Of a stretch of 64,000 bases of DNA, positions 1-8,539 are shown piece after piece (within the stretch, counting starts at the first letter, position 1; every line of letters starts with the position of its first letter). Source of the stretch: an uncultured Lachnospiraceae bacterium (GTDB lineage: Bacteria > Bacillota > Clostridia > Lachnospirales > Lachnospiraceae). The position numbers were made by a program, and so were the translations under genes. Where the stretch lies: contig URSA01000002.1 in assembly GCA_900550475.1 (NCBI GenBank), positions 186,001 to 250,000 of the forward strand, written 5' to 3'. The notes beneath the pieces are model-generated. The model was not told the origin of the DNA and ran no database searches. It saw nothing but the letters and a program-made list of their open reading frames with translations.

Positions 1-112
1 CACCACAAAGGAGAGCGAACGCCTGCTGCGGCTTCCTATGTATTACAGACTTACGCTGTCCGATGTGAATTACATCTGTGATAAGGTAAAGGATTTTTAT
101 AAGGAGAACTGA
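1..112 (+). CDS. C-terminal end of a DegT/DnrJ/EryC1-type sugar aminotransferase (partial)
   Basis: Reading frame 2 is open from the window edge to a TGA at 110-112 and encodes the last 36 residues of a protein. The tail contains ERLLRLPMYYRLT, then a hydrophilic helix ending DKVKDFYKEN. This resembles the C-terminal end of PLP-dependent nucleotide-sugar aminotransferases of the WecE/ArnB type, where an S-x-R-L-x-R-L-P-L-(F/Y)-Y segment is conserved. Such enzymes aminate dTDP-4-keto-6-deoxyglucose, the product of the rfbB enzyme encoded downstream, so the context fits. With only 36 residues visible the family call is tentative, and the exact sugar product cannot be stated. The next gene starts 4 bases later, so the two are probably cotranscribed. 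Confidence 0.5.
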   Translation, partial: TTKESERLLRLPMYYRLTLSDVNYICDKVKDFYKEN

Positions 113-116
113 TCGG

Positions 117-1172
117 GTGATTTTGTCTATTTTGATTCTGATCCTGCTTACGGTTGTGACACCGATCCTGATAGGCGCGGGTGTGGCGGCTCATATAAAC
201 AAGCAGGAGCGGAATGTGGTATTTATGTGGGCTGCCGGGACGATCCTGTCATGGGCGCTGTTTCAGATCCTCGCGGTGGGTATGATCCTCAAGTGGCAGA
301 GCTTTCACACGCTGGTGCTCTGGTATGGAGTCTGCCTTGCAGCAGCGGTGGTGGCGGGAGTGATCTCCTATCTGCTGTATGTGAAAAAGAGACCGGCGCT
401 TGCGGCGGTGAAAACCGCAAAATCCAAGCGGGAGTGGCTTTTGTGGGGCATTTTTGCAGCAGGATTGCTGTTGCAGCTCGTGCTGGCGGTGGTGCTTGCG
501 TACGGTGACGGGGACGATGCCTATTACGTGGCGACCTCCACCGTCACGGTGCAGACGGACACTATGTATAGACAGCTTCCGTATCTTGGGGGAAGCACAT
601 GGCTGGATATCCGGCACTGTCTTGCTCCGTTTCCCATCCTGATCGCGTTTTATGCAAAGGTATCGGGAATGCATCCGGCGATTGTCTCCCATATTGTTAT
701 GCCGGTGCTTCTGATTCCGCTCACCTACGCCATCTACGGGATGATCGGCAGCAGGCTGCTTGTGGGGAGAAAAAGGTATCTGCCGGCTTTTCTGGTGTTT
801 GTGTCCGTTCTGGTGATGTGGGGCAATTATTCCCTCTATACGGCGGAAACCTTTTTGATCACCCGTTCCAGACAGGGAAAGGCGGCGCTGGGAAATGCGG
901 TGATTCCGCTCTGTTTTCTGCTTTTCTTTCTGATCGGGGAGAGGCTTTCGGAGAACCGCAGGATAGAGAAAAGTCTCTGGGTTCTTGTGTTTGCAACGGT
1001 GACATCCGCTGCGCTCTGCAGCGCGCTGGGCGGCTTTCTGGCAGCCATGCTGCTGGGGATTTTCGGGTTGTGCGTCCTGATTTCTTATCGGAAATGGCGG
1101 ATTCTGCCGCCCCTGCTTGTGTGCCTGCTCCCGGCGGCATTGTATGTGGGGTTGTATGCGTATCTGCGGTAG
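117..1172 (+). CDS. Polytopic membrane protein, DUF6077-like
   Basis: This 351-residue protein is strongly hydrophobic, with about ten predicted membrane segments spread from residue 2 to the C-terminus. The start is GTG at 117, placed 10 bases after an AAGGAG sequence that lies inside the end of the preceding gene. The central region has a D-G-D-D-A-Y-Y stretch after a membrane helix (around residues 131-137). Acidic loops at this place are common in GT-C-type membrane glycosyltransferases. It resembles DUF6077 proteins of Lachnospiraceae, whose function is not established. The setting in a polysaccharide locus suggests glycan synthesis or modification at the membrane, which is inference. 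The next gene may be its functional partner. Confidence 0.6.
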   Translation: MILSILILILLTVVTPILIGAGVAAHINKQERNVVFMWAAGTILSWALFQILAVGMILKWQSFHTLVLWYGVCLAAAVVAGVISYLLYVKKRPALAAVKTAKSKREWLLWGIFAAGLLLQLVLAVVLAYGDGDDAYYVATSTVTVQTDTMYRQLPYLGGSTWLDIRHCLAPFPILIAFYAKVSGMHPAIVSHIVMPVLLIPLTYAIYGMIGSRLLVGRKRYLPAFLVFVSVLVMWGNYSLYTAETFLITRSRQGKAALGNAVIPLCFLLFFLIGERLSENRRIEKSLWVLVFATVTSAALCSALGGFLAAMLLGIFGLCVLISYRKWRILPPLLVCLLPAALYVGLYAYLR

Positions 1173-1200
1173 AAGTGCAGCGTAATGGATGAGGAATGTT

Positions 1201-1962
1201 ATGTGGAATGAGATTGTAACGTTGTATGAAAACTATATCGGTACGGGAATGATCAGCGGTCTGTTTCTGGCAGCGCTGATCTACCTCTTTGTAACGGAAA
1301 AAAACAAGGCAGCGCGCACGGTGTTTTTATATATGCCGGTTGTCACGCTGGCTTTCTACTTCTGCCCTTTCTTTGCAGCACTGATCTATGCCCTGACGGG
1401 GGAGGAAATCTATTACAGGCTCCTATGGCTGGTGCCTGTGGTGCCTGTGCTTGCCTATGCGGCGGTCAAGATTATCAGCGAGGCGGGGGAGAAAAAACGC
1501 CTGCCTGCCGGGATCGCCATTGCGGGTATTTTTATGGTGTCGGGCAGTCTGGTCTATCAGAGTCCCTATTTTAAACAGGCACAGAATGCCTATCATGTGC
1601 CGCAGGCGGTGGTGGAGATCTGTGATACCATACAATCGGGCGATACCTTGGTAAAGGCAGTATTTCCGGGAGAACTTGTGCAGTATGTGCGGCAGTACAA
1701 CTCCTGCATCTGGATGCCGTACGGCAGGGAAGCGCTGGTGGAAAGATGGGGCTTTTCTTACGAACTCTTTGATCTGCAGCTGCAGGAGACTCTGGATGTG
1801 TCGGTGTTTGCACCGCTTGCACACAGCGAAGGCTGCCAATACATCATTCTCCCCGAGGAGAGAAAGTTGCTCGGCAGCCTTTCCGATTACGGTTATGAAT
1901 TGCTGGACAAGAAAGAAGGGTACTGCATCTACTGGGATTCCAAGTTGGACTGGAAACCGTAG
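1201..1962 (+). CDS. Membrane protein with C-terminal extracytoplasmic domain, unknown function
   Basis: The product is about 253 residues: four hydrophobic segments (roughly residues 15-35, 42-65, 72-90 and 100-120) followed by a soluble region of about 130 residues. I chose ATG 1201 because GAGG at 1191-1194 lies 6 bases upstream. An in-frame ATG at 1189 has no clear ribosome-binding site. It follows the DUF6077-like gene by under 30 bases. The two together have the size of one larger GT-C-like membrane protein, so they may act as a split pair. The 3' end overlaps the convergent SGNH hydrolase gene by 34 bases. I do not recognise a named family. Confidence 0.55.
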   Translation: MWNEIVTLYENYIGTGMISGLFLAALIYLFVTEKNKAARTVFLYMPVVTLAFYFCPFFAALIYALTGEEIYYRLLWLVPVVPVLAYAAVKIISEAGEKKRLPAGIAIAGIFMVSGSLVYQSPYFKQAQNAYHVPQAVVEICDTIQSGDTLVKAVFPGELVQYVRQYNSCIWMPYGREALVERWGFSYELFDLQLQETLDVSVFAPLAHSEGCQYIILPEERKLLGSLSDYGYELLDKKEGYCIYWDSKLDWKP

Positions 1963-2963
1963 ATGGGAGTGTATTTCTGGATGGCGTCAATCATGCGCGA
2001 GAGCACCAGTTCCCTTCCCTTCTGGTTCAGGTGGATGTTGTCGGTCAGATAGTCGGAGGCAATGTCCTCATGAACGCCGCCGTAAAACACATCTACCAGG
2101 GACACGCCGAGGGAGTAGGCGGTCTGCGCCTCCATCAGCACATAGGTGGACAGATAGTTGGTCTGGCTGTTCTGCTGCTTATCGCTGCTCACGTAACTTC
2201 CGTCCTCGGCAACTGCGTAGGCGTAGGTGGGAGTCATAACGATGACACGGATCCACGGGAACTTTTCCTGAATCAGGTTTACGCCCGACGTCAGCGCACC
2301 GGTGTAGGTGTTGGGGGAGTCCGGCTGATCCTCCCTGTAACATACACGATTCAAAAAGTAGTCGCTGCCGTCGTACATGATCACAATGGCGTCCACTGTG
2401 CGGAAGTCGATGGACTGCAGCAGCGCAAGACTTTCCTTTGTATCTTCGGACAGACCGAAGGTGGCTTCCTCCGCCTGATCGATGATGCCTGTGTTGCCCT
2501 CCGCAAAGATGGTGGTCAGAAAATAAAAGCTGAACGCATCCATCGGGTAGACAGACGGCTGATAGGTCGCATCGCAGGCTGTCAGGTAAGAGTTCGGGAT
2601 AGAGCAGTTGTATACCGTGGCACCGGTGCGGGAAGCCAACAGGTTACAGAGGTTGTCCTCACTGCTCCTGTCGTCGGAAAAGGGACTGTTTCCCAGACAG
2701 ACGATGGTGGTAACACCGTCATCCTCGGGGAAGGTTCCGTCATCCTCCGCTATGACGGGCAGCAGGTCATCAAGCACCTCGGTATCCGTATTTTCCGGCG
2801 CGGGTATGGCGTCAATTTCGTCTTGTGAGATGACTCTTCCGAAGCCGATGAACTTGCTGACGATCACTGCCAGCATGAGTACCACCACAACGCCGAATAC
2901 TACGTGAATATTGACGCGGAACTTCTTCTTTTCTTCGTTCTTTGCCTCTTTGTTTTCTTCCAT
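1929..2963 (-). CDS. Membrane-anchored SGNH/GDSL-type hydrolase
   Basis: The 344-residue product has a charged cytoplasmic N-terminus, one membrane anchor (about residues 18-41) and an extracytoplasmic domain of the SGNH hydrolase fold. A GDS-like block reads CLGNS (Ser93) and the C-terminal block reads DNIHLN (Asp308, His311), giving a plausible Ser-Asp-His triad. Such enzymes are usually esterases, O-acetyltransferases or deacetylases acting on glycans. In this polysaccharide locus a role in adding or removing acyl groups on the cell-wall glycan is likely but inferred. The start is ATG at 2963, with GGAG 6 bases upstream. The longer open frame to 3098 lacks a ribosome-binding site. A TATAAT-like -10 for this strand lies at 3024-3029 with no strong -35. 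Confidence 0.7.
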   Translation of the reverse strand: MEENKEAKNEEKKKFRVNIHVVFGVVVVLMLAVIVSKFIGFGRVISQDEIDAIPAPENTDTEVLDDLLPVIAEDDGTFPEDDGVTTIVCLGNSPFSDDRSSEDNLCNLLASRTGATVYNCSIPNSYLTACDATYQPSVYPMDAFSFYFLTTIFAEGNTGIIDQAEEATFGLSEDTKESLALLQSIDFRTVDAIVIMYDGSDYFLNRVCYREDQPDSPNTYTGALTSGVNLIQEKFPWIRVIVMTPTYAYAVAEDGSYVSSDKQQNSQTNYLSTYVLMEAQTAYSLGVSLVDVFYGGVHEDIASDYLTDNIHLNQKGRELVLSRMIDAIQKYTPIYGFQSNLESQ

Positions 2964-3080
2964 AAAAATCTCCAATCTGTTCGTATCGTAATCATGATCA
3001 GTTTTGATGCTTTTGATTGTACTATTATATGGAAAAACTGTCCAGTCTAGTCCGGAAGATTTAATAAAATATAAAGAAAT

Positions 3081-3099
3081 GATACAAAGTCGATACAAA
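3081..3099 (+). repeat. Direct repeat GATACAAA x2, 11-base period
   Basis: Two perfect copies of GATACAAA start at 3081 and 3092, one helical turn apart, in the AT-rich region between the SGNH and GH25 genes and upstream of the GH25 promoter. The same pair with the same 11-base period occurs at 22870-22888 before the sugar-phosphate transferase gene. The spacing suits a dimeric regulator such as an OmpR-family protein. The regulator is not identified. Confidence 0.5.
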
Positions 3100-3139
3100 G
3101 ATAGGAAAAAATAGGATGGACGAAAACAGTGTTTCTGCC

Positions 3140-3168
3140 TTGAACGGGAATCGGTTCAATGCTATAAT
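3140..3168 (+). promoter_or_regulatory. Sigma-A-type promoter with inverted repeat, before the GH25/Big_2 gene
   Basis: TTGAAC (3140-3145) and TATAAT (3163-3168) are separated by 17 bases, and the -10 is preceded by TGC (extended -10). An inverted repeat TTGAAC-N8-GTTCAA covers the -35 and the spacer (3140-3159), so a repressor could block the promoter. The start codon is 50 bases downstream of the -10. Confidence 0.75.
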
Positions 3169-3218
3169 GTTACAGAATTGTTAAATGACAGTTACACCAA
3201 CAGGAGAGGTCTGGGATA

Positions 3219-6200
3219 ATGAAAAAACTCTTTAACCACAGCAAAAGACCATACGAGGAAAAAAATCTTGACTGGGACGATATCGAAGATATTGATGCGG
3301 CAGAAGAGTATGGCGATGAAGTGACCGACTATGATACCGGGAACGGCGAAGAGTTGGTTTATACAGATGAGGAAGCCTACGGGGACGAGACCTATTACGA
3401 GGATGGAGAAATCTCCGAAGAGTCATACTCGGCCGAAGAGTACGATGCTGAGGGAGAAGTTTCCGAGGGGGAAGCTTATTACGAAGACGAAGCTTATTAC
3501 GAAGACGAAGCGTATTATGAGGACGAAGAGGTTTACGACGGAGAAGAGGAGTCCTATGATGAGGAGTATCTTGAGGATGAGGATTTTGAAGACGACGAGG
3601 ATGAGCCTCTTCCCTGGAGTGCCATGGAGGGCAAGAATGTTTTCCGGAAGCTGTGGTACTCCTTTACCAATATGAGCACTCTTGACAGAATAGTGGCGTC
3701 CACGGGCGTACTGGTTCTGATTCTGGCGCTCGCCACCGGTGCATTTATGATCAGCACCCGGACGGTCAACCAACAGGTTTCCTCCTTTGATACGGTGGGA
3801 AGCCAGCTTGCGGGCGTTACGGTGATCGGAGAGCGTGGTCTGACCGCCGTGGCGGATGCGGAGCTCGCCCGTATTCAGGCGGCAAACGCCATTGAGGACG
3901 AGAAGAAAGAAGACGAAAAAAAGGATTACAATGAGAATGACTACACCAAGGAGGTGGAGGTCTCTCTCAACATGACTTCCATTGAGAAGGATCTGAAGAT
4001 CAAGTTTGTAAACGGCAAGACCAACAAACTGATCCCCAATGTTCCGTTCTCCATAAAAGTCAAGACACCCGGCGGAACAGAGGAAGTCTGGACGGATGAT
4101 GATATGGACGGCATCATCTATAAGAGCAACATCACACCGGGCAGCTATTCGGTGACATTACAGGCATTTTCCGATACCAAGTACGAAAATTACAAACTGC
4201 CGGAATCCGCAAAGAAGGTGACGGTAAAGAAAGAGATCGCCTACGAGAAGGTGGAGGTTGCGGACGAGATCAAGGACGAGTCCGAGGTGAATGCCAAGAA
4301 GGAAGATACCAAGGAAAACGAGACCACGGTGGAATCAACCCTGACCGATACGGTGGCGTGGGTGGAATCCACAAAAACCGTGATGAGCGCCGTATATACG
4401 GCGGTGGACAAGAAGACCATCACAGACCCGCTGGCGACGGCAAAGAATACCAGATTTATGCGGACGGCGGAGAAGACGGTTACCATGTCCGGCATTACGT
4501 TGACGTTGAAAGACGGCGAGACCGTGACCGGTTCGGTGGCGGTGGCAGATCCTGCGGAGGGAGCGTTTACCACAAAAGCGTACGAGTCCTCCGATACAAA
4601 GGTGGCAACTGTGGACGGAAACGGAACTGTAACGGCTCTGGCACCGGGAACCACCACCATCACGTTCACCGGAACCAGGGAGTATGAGGACAGTTCGGTC
4701 AGCGACAGCGATCCTGTCAAGCAGACGGATATCTATACGGGAAGCTGTACGGTGACCGTAGTTGCGGCTACCCCTGCGAAGGTGGATGTGACCGGACTGA
4801 TTCTGGATAAGAACACATTGAAATTGGAGCAGGGAAAGACGGAGAAGCTGACTGTAACGGTGACACCTTCCAATGCAACAGACCCCACCTTCACGTTCAA
4901 ATCGGATGCGGAAAAGGTGGCTACGGTGGCTGCAGACGGAACCGTGACCGCAGTTGGCGTGGGTACGGCGAAGATTACAGCAGCATCGGTATCCAATCCC
5001 ATCGTGACGGCAGTGTGTGAGGTGACGGTAACGGCGCCTGCGGGAACCAAGGTCCTGAAACTGGACAAGACCACGCTGACCGCTGCAGTGGGCGTGAATA
5101 CGGTAATCAATGCCACAGTATCAAATGCGGTATCCGGGGGCGATATTTCCGGCAAGCTGACGGTAGAGGTAGATAAAAAAGAGATTCTGGATGCGGTTTT
5201 AGGCACCACAAAGGACGGTGTAACTCCCATCACGCTCACGCCGAAGGCAAAAGGAAACGCCGTTGTGACGGTAAAGCTGGATGGAGAGCTGACGGCAATC
5301 TGTACGGTAACGGTGAGCGATCTGGTGATGACCATCGACAAGACTACGCTCAGTGTCCTGACGAACGGCAAGGCAGATCTGACCGTGGTGATCGGCAGCG
5401 TAAACGGCACGGTCAAAGCGGAATCCTCGGATGTGAATATTGCAAAGACGGAGGTAACCACCACCAAGACCGCAGAGCAGACTACGGCAAAGGTGACGGT
5501 GACCGGTGTCAAGGCAGGCTCCGTGACCATTACCGTAAGCAATACGGAGAATGGTCTGACGACCAAGAAGATCTGTACCGTGACGGTGGTTCCGAATGAA
5601 AACAAGCTGACGGACGCCAAGAAACAGCAGCTTTATGTACTGCAGACGGACGGCTCATACCGGGAAGCGACCTATGCGGATTATTATAATGAGACAGTCA
5701 GCACGTTCTACCTGAAAACGGAAGGCACTGTCAAGTATACGGGATGGCAGACGCTGGACGGCAAGCTATATTTCTTTGATGCAAATGGAAACAAGGTGAC
5801 GGGCGAGCAGGTTATTCAGGGGGCGAAGTATAACTTTGCCAGCGACGGCTCTCTCTCCGTGGGCGGCGGTACGTTCGGTATCGATGTCTCCAAGTGGAAC
5901 GGCACGATTGACTGGACTGCGGTAAAGAATTCCGGTGTCAACTACGTCATCATCCGCTGCGGATACAGAGGTTCCTCCACAGGTGCGCTGATCGAGGATC
6001 CCAAGTTTGCTTCCAACATCAAGGGTGCTACGGCTGCTGGCATCAAGGTGGGCGTATACTTCTTCTCACAGGCGGTCAACAACAGCGAGGCCGTGGAGGA
6101 AGCTTCCATGGTGCTGGAGCTGATCAAGAAATATACCATTTCCTATCCGGTGTTTTTGGATGTGGAGGCTTCCGGCGGCAGAGCGGACGGCATTGACAAG

Positions 6201-6461
6201 GCTACGAGAACAGCGGTGATCAAGACCTTCTGCGAGACCATTCAGAATGCAGGCTATACCGCAGGCGTGTACGCAAACAAGAGCTGGCTTACAAACAAGA
6301 TTGACACCAGTCAGCTTTCCAAGTACAAGATCTGGCTGGCGCAGTATGCAGCAGCGCCTACCTACACGGGACGCTATGACCTCTGGCAGTACAAATCCAC
6401 CGGAAAAGTGACCGGCATCAGCGGCAATGTGGATATGAATATCAGTTATCTGGGATATTAA
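3219..6461 (+). CDS. GH25 lysozyme-like cell-wall hydrolase with acidic cytoplasmic head and Big_2 domains
   Basis: This is a 1080-residue type II membrane protein. Residues 1-155 are extremely rich in Glu, Asp and Tyr and include a tandem EAYYED repeat. One membrane segment follows at about 158-178. Outside the membrane come a SpaA/Cna_B-like beta domain (about 245-345), a linker, four Ig-like (Big_2-type) domains (about 420-797), a choline-binding-like GW/YF repeat region (about 804-884) and a C-terminal GH25 domain (about 886-1080). The GH25 domain starts FGIDVSKWNG and carries the FLDVEASGG strand with catalytic Asp and Glu. GH25 enzymes cleave the MurNAc-GlcNAc bond of peptidoglycan, so wall remodelling around polysaccharide attachment is likely. 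A shorter paralogue lies at 8529-9791. The promoter is directly upstream, and rfbB follows after 31 bases. Confidence 0.85.
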   Translation: MKKLFNHSKRPYEEKNLDWDDIEDIDAAEEYGDEVTDYDTGNGEELVYTDEEAYGDETYYEDGEISEESYSAEEYDAEGEVSEGEAYYEDEAYYEDEAYYEDEEVYDGEEESYDEEYLEDEDFEDDEDEPLPWSAMEGKNVFRKLWYSFTNMSTLDRIVASTGVLVLILALATGAFMISTRTVNQQVSSFDTVGSQLAGVTVIGERGLTAVADAELARIQAANAIEDEKKEDEKKDYNENDYTKEVEVSLNMTSIEKDLKIKFVNGKTNKLIPNVPFSIKVKTPGGTEEVWTDDDMDGIIYKSNITPGSYSVTLQAFSDTKYENYKLPESAKKVTVKKEIAYEKVEVADEIKDESEVNAKKEDTKENETTVESTLTDTVAWVESTKTVMSAVYTAVDKKTITDPLATAKNTRFMRTAEKTVTMSGITLTLKDGETVTGSVAVADPAEGAFTTKAYESSDTKVATVDGNGTVTALAPGTTTITFTGTREYEDSSVSDSDPVKQTDIYTGSCTVTVVAATPAKVDVTGLILDKNTLKLEQGKTEKLTVTVTPSNATDPTFTFKSDAEKVATVAADGTVTAVGVGTAKITAASVSNPIVTAVCEVTVTAPAGTKVLKLDKTTLTAAVGVNTVINATVSNAVSGGDISGKLTVEVDKKEILDAVLGTTKDGVTPITLTPKAKGNAVVTVKLDGELTAICTVTVSDLVMTIDKTTLSVLTNGKADLTVVIGSVNGTVKAESSDVNIAKTEVTTTKTAEQTTAKVTVTGVKAGSVTITVSNTENGLTTKKICTVTVVPNENKLTDAKKQQLYVLQTDGSYREATYADYYNETVSTFYLKTEGTVKYTGWQTLDGKLYFFDANGNKVTGEQVIQGAKYNFASDGSLSVGGGTFGIDVSKWNGTIDWTAVKNSGVNYVIIRCGYRGSSTGALIEDPKFASNIKGATAAGIKVGVYFFSQAVNNSEAVEEASMVLELIKKYTISYPVFLDVEASGGRADGIDKATRTAVIKTFCETIQNAGYTAGVYANKSWLTNKIDTSQLSKYKIWLAQYAAAPTYTGRYDLWQYKSTGKVTGISGNVDMNISYLGY
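3471..3524 (+). repeat. 18-base tandem repeat (three copies) encoding EAYYED
   Basis: Three consecutive 18-base units encode Glu-Ala-Tyr-Tyr-Glu-Asp within the cytoplasmic head of the GH25 protein. The first two copies are identical and the third has three third-position changes. In-frame units like these can expand or contract by slippage without disrupting the gene. Confidence 0.8.
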
Positions 6462-6492
6462 TGACAAAAGAAAGAATGAGGAGAGGAAATTC

Positions 6493-7569
6493 ATGAGAAC
6501 TTATCTGGTGACAGGCGGCGCGGGCTTTATCGGCTCCAACTACATTCACTACATGTTTAAGAAGTATGGCGACGAGATCCGCATCATCAATGTGGATGTG
6601 CTGACCTATGCGGGAAATCTGGAGAATCTGAAGGATATCGAAAAGAGAGACAACTATACCTTTATCAGGGCGGATATCTGCGATAAGGAGGCAATCCGCA
6701 GGATCTTTGCCGAGAATGATATTGACAGGGTGGTGCATTTTGCGGCGGAGAGCCATGTGGACAGAAGCATCCGCAATCCGGAGGTGTTTGTGCAGACCAA
6801 TGTGATGGGTACTGTCGTGATGCTGAACTGTGCCAAGGAAGCATGGGAACTGCCGGACGGCACATTCAAGGAGGGCAAGAAGTTTTTGCATGTCTCCACG
6901 GATGAGGTGTACGGTTCTCTGGAAAAGGAAGACGAGTTCTTCTATGAAACCACGCCTTATGCGCCCCACAGCCCGTATTCCGCAAGCAAGGCAAGCTCGG
7001 ATATGCTGGTGAAGGCATATATGGACACCTATCATTTCCCTGCCAACATCACCAACTGCTCCAACAATTACGGCCCTTACCAGTTCCCGGAGAAGCTGAT
7101 CCCGCTTATTATCAACAATGCGCTTCATGGAAAGAAGCTGCCTGTTTACGGGGACGGCAAGAACGTCCGTGACTGGCTTTTCGTGGAGGATCATGCCAAG
7201 GCGATCGATATGGTTCAGGAGAAGGGACGCCTGTTTGAGACCTACAATGTGGGCGGACACAACGAGAAGCAGAATATTGAGATCGTTCACATTATTCTGG
7301 ATACGCTGCGGGAGATGCTGCCGGATACCGATCCCAGAAAGCAGTTTATCAATGAAGACCTGATCACCTATGTGGAAGACCGGAAAGGACATGACAGAAG
7401 ATATGCCATTGCGCCGGATAAGATCAAGGCGGAGATCGGCTGGTATCCGGAAACCATGTTCAAGGACGGCATCCGCAAGACGATCGCATGGTATTTTGAA
7501 CATGAGGACTGGATGGAGAACGTCACAAGCGGTGATTATCAGAAATATTACAGCGAGATGTACGAATAG
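6493..7569 (+). CDS. rfbB: dTDP-glucose 4,6-dehydratase
   Basis: The 358-residue enzyme is a short-chain dehydrogenase/reductase that converts dTDP-glucose to dTDP-4-keto-6-deoxyglucose in the cytoplasm. The NAD-binding motif TGGAGFIGSNYI is at residues 7-18, STDEVYG is in the middle, and the YSASKAS segment supplies the Tyr and Lys of the YxxxK motif. The length is normal for the family. ATG 6493 is preceded by AGGAGAGG. It follows the large GH25 gene by 31 bases and is followed by a hairpin with a T-run before rfbA. The product feeds rfbC here and possibly the aminotransferase whose tail opens the window. Confidence 0.95.
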   Translation: MRTYLVTGGAGFIGSNYIHYMFKKYGDEIRIINVDVLTYAGNLENLKDIEKRDNYTFIRADICDKEAIRRIFAENDIDRVVHFAAESHVDRSIRNPEVFVQTNVMGTVVMLNCAKEAWELPDGTFKEGKKFLHVSTDEVYGSLEKEDEFFYETTPYAPHSPYSASKASSDMLVKAYMDTYHFPANITNCSNNYGPYQFPEKLIPLIINNALHGKKLPVYGDGKNVRDWLFVEDHAKAIDMVQEKGRLFETYNVGGHNEKQNIEIVHIILDTLREMLPDTDPRKQFINEDLITYVEDRKGHDRRYAIAPDKIKAEIGWYPETMFKDGIRKTIAWYFEHEDWMENVTSGDYQKYYSEMYE

Positions 7570-7595
7570 GACGGTTCGTGCGAAGCACGGCGAGG

Positions 7596-7625
7596 ATGGG
7601 AACGGATTTTTGCCGTTCCCATTTT
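7596..7625 (+). terminator. Intrinsic terminator or attenuator between rfbB and rfbA
   Basis: Perfect 10-base arms ATGGGAACGG and CCGTTCCCAT enclose a 7-base loop, followed by TTTT. It should reduce readthrough from rfbB into rfbA. A smaller hairpin (CGTGC/GCACG, about 7577-7589) precedes it. Confidence 0.7.
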
Positions 7626-7669
7626 AGGTATATTGTGGTAAACTATATGTTTGAAGGAGGATTTTTTCT

Positions 7670-8539
7670 ATGAAGGGAATTATCTTGGCCGGGGGTTCCG
7701 GCACCAGACTGTATCCGCTGACAAAGGCGATTTCAAAACAGATTATGCCGGTCTATGACAAGCCGATGATATATTATCCGCTTTCTACCCTGATGCTGGC
7801 GGGCATCAGGGAGATTCTGATTATTTCCACACCCAGGGATCTGCCCGTGTTTGAGGAGCTTTTGGGAGACGGAAGCCAGCTGGGAATGGAACTGTCCTAC
7901 GCTGTGCAGGATAGTCCCAGAGGACTTGCGGACGCATTTATTATCGGAGCTGACTTTATTGGAAACGACCGGGTTGCACTGGTTCTGGGAGATAACATTT
8001 TCTACGGACAGAGCTTTTCCAGAGTGCTGCGCGAGGTGGCGGCAAGGGAGTCGGGCGCTACGATTTTCGGCTACTACGTGAGAGATCCCAGAGAGTACGG
8101 CGTGGTGGAGTTCGACGAGGAAGGAAAGGCGCTTTCCATTGAGGAGAAGCCGGAGCATCCCAAGAGCAACTATGCGGTTCCCGGTTTGTATTTCTATGAC
8201 AATGATGTGGTGGAGATCGCAAAGAATGTGAAGCCCTCCGCCAGAGGAGAAATTGAGATTACCAGCATCAATAATGAGTATCTGCGCAGAGGAACACTGC
8301 GGGTGGAAACCTTGGGCCGCGGTTTTGCGTGGCTGGATACGGGAAACCACGACGCGCTGCTTGATGCCGCGGATTTCGTGGCTGCGTTCCAGAAGCGGCA
8401 GGGACTTTACATTTCCTGTATTGAGGAGATTGCATACAAGCGCGGTTTTATCAGCAAGGAACAGCTTCTTGCGCTGGCGGAGCCGCTTATGAAGACAAAT
8501 TACGGAAAATATCTGGTCGAGGTTGCAAATGGACTCTAA
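7670..8539 (+). CDS. rfbA: Glucose-1-phosphate thymidylyltransferase
   Basis: The 289-residue nucleotidyltransferase makes dTDP-glucose from dTTP and glucose 1-phosphate, the first step of dTDP-deoxysugar synthesis. The signature GGSGTRLYPLT is at residues 8-18, followed by KQIMPVYDKPMIYYPLS and the metal-binding LGDNIFYG strand. Length and motifs are those of the short RmlA type. A strong GAAGGAGG sequence precedes ATG 7670. The 3' end overlaps the next gene by 11 bases, which implies translational coupling. Its substrate would come from the phosphoglucomutase encoded at 18749-20470. Confidence 0.95.
   Translation: MKGIILAGGSGTRLYPLTKAISKQIMPVYDKPMIYYPLSTLMLAGIREILIISTPRDLPVFEELLGDGSQLGMELSYAVQDSPRGLADAFIIGADFIGNDRVALVLGDNIFYGQSFSRVLREVAARESGATIFGYYVRDPREYGVVEFDEEGKALSIEEKPEHPKSNYAVPGLYFYDNDVVEIAKNVKPSARGEIEITSINNEYLRRGTLRVETLGRGFAWLDTGNHDALLDAADFVAAFQKRQGLYISCIEEIAYKRGFISKEQLLALAEPLMKTNYGKYLVEVANGL

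Noticed and set aside
2964..3098. Longer N-terminus for the SGNH hydrolase
   Set aside because: The extension crosses the AT-rich promoter region, has no ribosome-binding site, and the internal ATG at 2963 has a good one.
3081..3099. Short direct repeats as a CRISPR remnant
   Set aside because: Only two 8-base units with 3-base gaps at each site and no spacers or cas genes.
4733..5620. Minus-strand open frame rich in Val, Thr and Ser opposite the Big_2 region
   Set aside because: Its composition is the direct complement of the Thr/Val-rich Ig-like domains; no independent support.
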